Origin: Oscillospiraceae bacterium
GTDB lineage: Bacteria; Bacillota; Clostridia; Saccharofermentanales; Saccharofermentanaceae
Assembly: GCA_902782125.1 (NCBI GenBank)
Contig: CACZMA010000005.1
Coordinates: 1 to 64,000, forward strand
Direction of reading: 5' to 3'
DNA length: 64,000 nt
A program made the translations under genes and the position numbers. The notes beneath the pieces were generated by a model. It was not told the origin of the DNA. It worked only from the letters and a program-made list of their open reading frames with translations, and made no database searches. This document shows positions 60,479-64,000 of this stretch, piece after piece (within the stretch, counting starts at the first letter, position 1; every line of letters starts with the position of its first letter).

Positions 60479-63018
60479 ACCTTGTCACCTCCGTTCTCTT
60501 CGGGCGCGAATTCGAGCACGTCTCCGTCATCGTCAGGAGCGCCGGTTATGAGCTGCTCCCTGATAACAGCCGTGATGTCATCGTAATCTCTTATCATGGC
60601 TTCGTGATTGCCGAGTATGTATGTCTCGTCGTTGTTCTTCGCTGCCGTCTCGAGAGACTTGGCTTTCTCCGACAGATCGTATATGCCGATCATCTTCGAT
60701 GTGCTCTTAAGTGCATGTACGAGTATCTCGTAATTGTGCCAGTCCTTAAGCGAGTGATACTTCTTCATGGAAGCGATCTTATCTGCTGCTTCCGAAGCGA
60801 ACTGGATGAGCAGCGACTTATAAAAATCCTTGTCTCCTACGCAGTACTTAAGACATGCATCGGTATCTATTCCGCACTTGCGAAGATCAGTTATGAAGTC
60901 GCTTGCCTCAGCAGGCACAGGTGCCGGCTCTTCGAACTCTTCGTGCACCTCGATCTCACTGCCGTCTTCGTTCACAAAGGATATTGCAGACTTGGGAAGT
61001 ACCTGCTTCAATACGCGCTCGAGCTCGTCCGTCTCGACAGGCTTGCTTACGAAGCCGTCAAAGCCTTCGGACAGGAACATCTGCTTGGCAGAACTCATCG
61101 CATTGGCTGTGAGGGCGACAATAGGTGCGGTGCCGTTAAGGCCTGCTACATCTGTTCTTATCCTCTTCATCGCCTCGACACCGTCCATGCCGCTCATCAT
61201 GTGGTCCATGAAGATGATGTCGAAGACTCTCTCCCGGCAGATATCGATGGATTCCTGTCCGGACATTGCGGTGAACACCTTCATTCCGTATCTTCCGAAG
61301 ATGCTCCTTGCCACGATGAGGTTCATCGACTCGTCATCTACAACGAGCGCTCTCACGCCGTCGCAGCGCAGACGCTTAACTGTCTCTTCCTTGCTGTCAG
61401 TCGCCGAATTCAGGATGGAGACGACGGGGAAGCAGTAGAACGGTTTGGCGAGGATCTTAACATGAGTATTCTTCGGCAGGACCATGCCTTCGTTCGCGAC
61501 TACGGCAACGACCATCTCCTTTGCAAGATCTTCTATAAGGTCGACATTGTCGTTATATTCTTCTTCTGCGATGAACAGGTGCGTCAGATGAACTGAGTTG
61601 TGCAGGAGCTTCAGGTTCTCTGCGTTGTTTACGCGGTGCATCTGGATACCGAGTCCCTTGACGATATTAAGCACCATGGAGTTGTAGTAATCTCTTACCG
61701 CCGGATTATCGTACTTCTCGAAATGCAGGAACGCTCCGAGGCACAGCTTATCGGGAGCCGCCACGGACATGCAGCTGACGGGATCTATTACCTTCTGCGG
61801 GATGCTGACATGCACGGTGGTACCAACGTCAGGCTTGCTTTCGATCGTCATGAAGCCTCCGAGCAGCGAGACAAAACCGGATGTGATCGCGAGGCCCAGA
61901 CCGAGTCCGCCGCCCTGACGCGCTCTGCCGGAATCTGCCTGGTAGAAACTGTCATAGACTTTCTCGAGCTCGTAATCGGTCATGCCCTTGCCGGTATCCG
62001 TTACCTCGATGCAGAGGTTGACGCCGTAATCGTGCGGCTCGGTCGTGATCCTAACATAGACACCGCCTTCGGAAGTGTACTTAAGGCCGTTCGTAATGAG
62101 AGCCCTCAGGATCTTCTTGATCTTGGCGACATCAGAATTCATGACTGCGGGGATGGAAGGGTCAACGTCGATGATGAGCTCGACGTTCTTGGATTTGTAG
62201 TGCTTCAGGTCGGTGACGAGATCGTGGAGCACCGATGAGAGCATGTAGTCTTCGGTATTGCATACCGCCTTCTTACGGTCGATCTCGGAGTAGTCCAGGA
62301 TATCGCTGATCTGTTCTGCGACCTTGCGTCCGGAATCTCTTACCGCGATAAGGTCATTCTCGACCTCGCGGTTCTTGGATTTCTCGATGCAAAGGCTCGT
62401 AAGTCCGATGATCGCATTGACCGGAGTACGCAGCTCGTGAGATACGTTGGCGAGAAAGTCATTCAGATGTTCGGTAGCTTCGGTAAGCTGCTCGACCTCA
62501 TACTTGGACTTGCCCAGTACCTGCATCCACTTGTCGATGATGATCTTGGAGAACTTTCCGATGAAGAAGATCATGACGAGGTGAAGGATGGTCCTCGAGA
62601 TAAGGAGAGCATCGAACACGGTTCCTGCGAGGACCATGTTGATCAGCTCGTAAGCCATTGTCATATAGAAAGTGAACTGGCAGAGCGTGATGAGTGACTT
62701 ACGTCCTGTCAGAGTGTGGATCATTATGATGGCAGCCATTACCAGTGCCAGATCGAATGTGCTTGTCTGATGAATCCCGTAGAAGAAGAAACAACCCATC
62801 ATGAGGATGGCATAGAGCCACAGACGGACCTCTGAAGGAGTGTTGTGCCTGATGTGAAGTATCCATGCGGATATTATTCCGAAGGCGATGATAAGGAGCG
62901 GCCATCTCTCCCAACCGAGGAGCAGCGACTCTGCGATAAGTATCGCCGCAAATATGGAATAGCTTATCAGGATCGTAAGGTGCGAAGTCTGGAACAGGTC
63001 CTTGTCGTTGGTACTCAT
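60475..63018 (-). CDS. Hybrid histidine kinase with receiver and Hpt domains
   Basis: About 847 residues. The N-terminal 160 residues have about six membrane helices. The kinase core has FLANVSHELRTPVNAIIGL (His near 195) and ATPase motifs TDTGKGMTD and GGLGLGLAIT. A divergent receiver-like segment (about 430-550) lacks a clear phosphoacceptor. A canonical receiver (about 560-690) has ALVVDDESMNLIVA and IIFMDHMMSGMDG. An Hpt domain near the C-terminus has the phosphotransfer His in LVHALKSTSKMIG. This gives a full internal phosphorelay. The ATG at 63018 is preferred (GAGGGTGA upstream); an in-frame GTG is at 63027. Confidence 0.9.
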   Translation of the reverse strand: MSTNDKDLFQTSHLTILISYSIFAAILIAESLLLGWERWPLLIIAFGIISAWILHIRHNTPSEVRLWLYAILMMGCFFFYGIHQTSTFDLALVMAAIIMIHTLTGRKSLITLCQFTFYMTMAYELINMVLAGTVFDALLISRTILHLVMIFFIGKFSKIIIDKWMQVLGKSKYEVEQLTEATEHLNDFLANVSHELRTPVNAIIGLTSLCIEKSKNREVENDLIAVRDSGRKVAEQISDILDYSEIDRKKAVCNTEDYMLSSVLHDLVTDLKHYKSKNVELIIDVDPSIPAVMNSDVAKIKKILRALITNGLKYTSEGGVYVRITTEPHDYGVNLCIEVTDTGKGMTDYELEKVYDSFYQADSGRARQGGGLGLGLAITSGFVSLLGGFMTIESKPDVGTTVHVSIPQKVIDPVSCMSVAAPDKLCLGAFLHFEKYDNPAVRDYYNSMVLNIVKGLGIQMHRVNNAENLKLLHNSVHLTHLFIAEEEYNDNVDLIEDLAKEMVVAVVANEGMVLPKNTHVKILAKPFYCFPVVSILNSATDSKEETVKRLRCDGVRALVVDDESMNLIVARSIFGRYGMKVFTAMSGQESIDICRERVFDIIFMDHMMSGMDGVEAMKRIRTDVAGLNGTAPIVALTANAMSSAKQMFLSEGFDGFVSKPVETDELERVLKQVLPKSAISFVNEDGSEIEVHEEFEEPAPVPAEASDFITDLRKCGIDTDACLKYCVGDKDFYKSLLIQFASEAADKIASMKKYHSLKDWHNYEILVHALKSTSKMIGIYDLSEKAKSLETAAKNNDETYILGNHEAMIRDYDDITAVIREQLITGAPDDDGDVLEFAPEENGGDKV

Positions 63019-63023
63019 ACAGG

Positions 63024-64000
63024 TCACCCTCTCATCTGTAATTCTCTTTTCTTCTCTTCGATCTCATCGTAGAGGCTCTTCTGCAGTGTGACGAGCTCTA
63101 TCAGATTGTTAATGCGCATAAGCAGTACTTCAGGTACGAAGGGCTTTCTTATGAAGTCCATTGCACCGAGGGAGAGTCCCTCTTTCTCAGCTCCTTCGCT
63201 CTCGTCTGCCGTGAGGAAGACGACGGGGATATTGGCTGCTACCGAATCCAGGGAGTGGAGCTTCTTGATAGTCTCATATCCGCTCAGGCCCGGCATCTTA
63301 ACGTCGAGCATGATGAGGTTCGGCAGGTTCTTCTCTTTCTCAAGATAATCAAGGAGAGCCGTGCCTGACTTGAGCGCAGTGACATGGATGCCGCCGGAGC
63401 TTAATATCTTGCCTGCGACCTGGAGATTGATGACATCGTCATCGACCACTATTACACGCTTCGGCTCGCCGTTGTGCGCGACTTCCTGTTTGCTTCCTAT
63501 GAACTCAGTCTCATGCGTGATAATGAGTTCTTCGGAACTCTTGTTGTGCCAGTTATTGATCAGGTTGGATACGACCTTCTCGATGGAATCCGATCTGATG
63601 TCGGTGAGGAATACGAAGTACTGGTTCTTGTGGTTTCTCATGAATATGTCTGACTTACGCAGGGAACTTCTTATGTGGTTTCCGAATTCATCGACATTAT
63701 CGTAGAACTCGGTGTCGCTCTTGCCACTCGAGGGCGCAAGGGTGAACAGCACCTTGCATGCGTTGATGTGATGCCTGATTATGTATCTCATGATATAGCG
63801 GTAGACAGGGGAGAACGATTCCTTGTCGAGCTGCAGAGCCACATCCTGGATGGATCTCTCGCCGAGGATCTCGGATATGGCGCTGATGTCCAGTGTACCT
63901 GTTCCTTCCTCGTCGTCTGCTTCGTCGTCATAGAGTCCGTAGCCGTGCTTGCCGTTCTTCTTGACAGCATAGAGAGTCTTATCGGCCAGTTTGAGAAGTG
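63024..64000 (-). CDS. GGDEF/receiver signalling protein, 5' truncated by window edge
   Basis: The reading frame stays open to the window edge, so the start lies outside. The visible N-terminal part LADKTLYAVKKNGKHGYG is the end of a GGDEF (diguanylate cyclase) domain. A second, divergent GGDEF-like segment follows (RKSDIFMRNHKNQYFVFLTD). Then comes a receiver domain: VIVVDDDVINLQVAGKIL, phosphoacceptor Asp in LIMLDVKMPGLSGYE, and Lys in FIRKPFVPEVL. It ends with a short charged helix. It is upstream of the two kinases with 5 bases between genes, so it is their likely phosphotransfer partner and may make or sense c-di-GMP. Confidence 0.85.
   Translation of the reverse strand, partial: LLKLADKTLYAVKKNGKHGYGLYDDEADDEEGTGTLDISAISEILGERSIQDVALQLDKESFSPVYRYIMRYIIRHHINACKVLFTLAPSSGKSDTEFYDNVDEFGNHIRSSLRKSDIFMRNHKNQYFVFLTDIRSDSIEKVVSNLINNWHNKSSEELIITHETEFIGSKQEVAHNGEPKRVIVVDDDVINLQVAGKILSSGGIHVTALKSGTALLDYLEKEKNLPNLIMLDVKMPGLSGYETIKKLHSLDSVAANIPVVFLTADESEGAEKEGLSLGAMDFIRKPFVPEVLLMRINNLIELVTLQKSLYDEIEEKKRELQMRG

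Noticed and set aside
63024..63842. A complete receiver protein starting at the GTG 63842
   Set aside because: The frame continues upstream to the window edge and encodes the end of a GGDEF domain, so this GTG is internal.

Overview
The window reads as a chromosomal segment of an anaerobic, low- to mid-GC Firmicute of class Clostridia, most likely a gut or rumen plant-fibre degrader. The basis is AGGAGG-type ribosome binding sites, a T-box leader, the gene orders rpsF-ssb-rpsR and tilS-hpt-ftsH, a flavodiiron protein, a BMP-family nucleoside importer and a xylan/xylose-type sugar locus. No phage, insertion sequence or CRISPR array was seen. Species-level assignment is not possible from the sequence alone.

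Layout. 1-180: the end of a ribosomal RNA operon (5S rRNA) and tRNA-Asn. 407-3126: a HEAT-repeat protein, a TPM-like membrane protein, a cupin and a secreted nuclease lipoprotein. 3245-6460: carB without carA. 6490-18260: a sugar island with a xylulokinase / DUF4867 / fucose-isomerase-like operon, a DUF624 membrane protein, a complete CUT1-type ABC importer, an AraC-family regulator and a cytoplasmic GH3 glycosidase. The four promoter regions of this island share the 9-mer TAGCAATAT, so it looks like one AraC-controlled regulon. 18320-28531: prfC, then a long co-directional run malQ-glpK-AEC transporter-sseB-hypothetical-prfA-sua5 whose last gene carries a degenerate phosphatase domain. 28687-36058: housekeeping genes rpsF-ssb-rpsR (with an S6:S18-type leader) and rplI-dnaB-tilS-hpt-ftsH. 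36141-42934: xpt, a purine/nucleoside-type ABC importer and a flavodiiron protein. 42947-45478: T-box-controlled ilvBN.

45479-57731 is the accessory part. It has a nucleotidyltransferase-aminotransferase fusion, a membrane-anchored TIR protein with a very large predicted extracellular beta-propeller, a polytopic glycosyltransferase-like protein, an acyl-CoA synthetase with its own XRE-cupin regulator, an HxlR regulator and a group of membrane or unknown proteins. 57749-64000 is a tightly packed signalling operon on the minus strand: a GGDEF/receiver protein (running off the window), a hybrid kinase with a C-terminal phosphotransfer domain, and a hybrid kinase fused to a complete DegV (fatty-acid-binding) domain.

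The strongest candidates for something undescribed are the TAGCAATAT regulon with a helically phased operator array, the kinase-receiver-DegV fusion, the TIR-TM-propeller receptor-like protein, the NTase-aminotransferase fusion without phosphonate genes, and the Sua5 fusion to a phosphatase domain that has lost its catalytic arginine.
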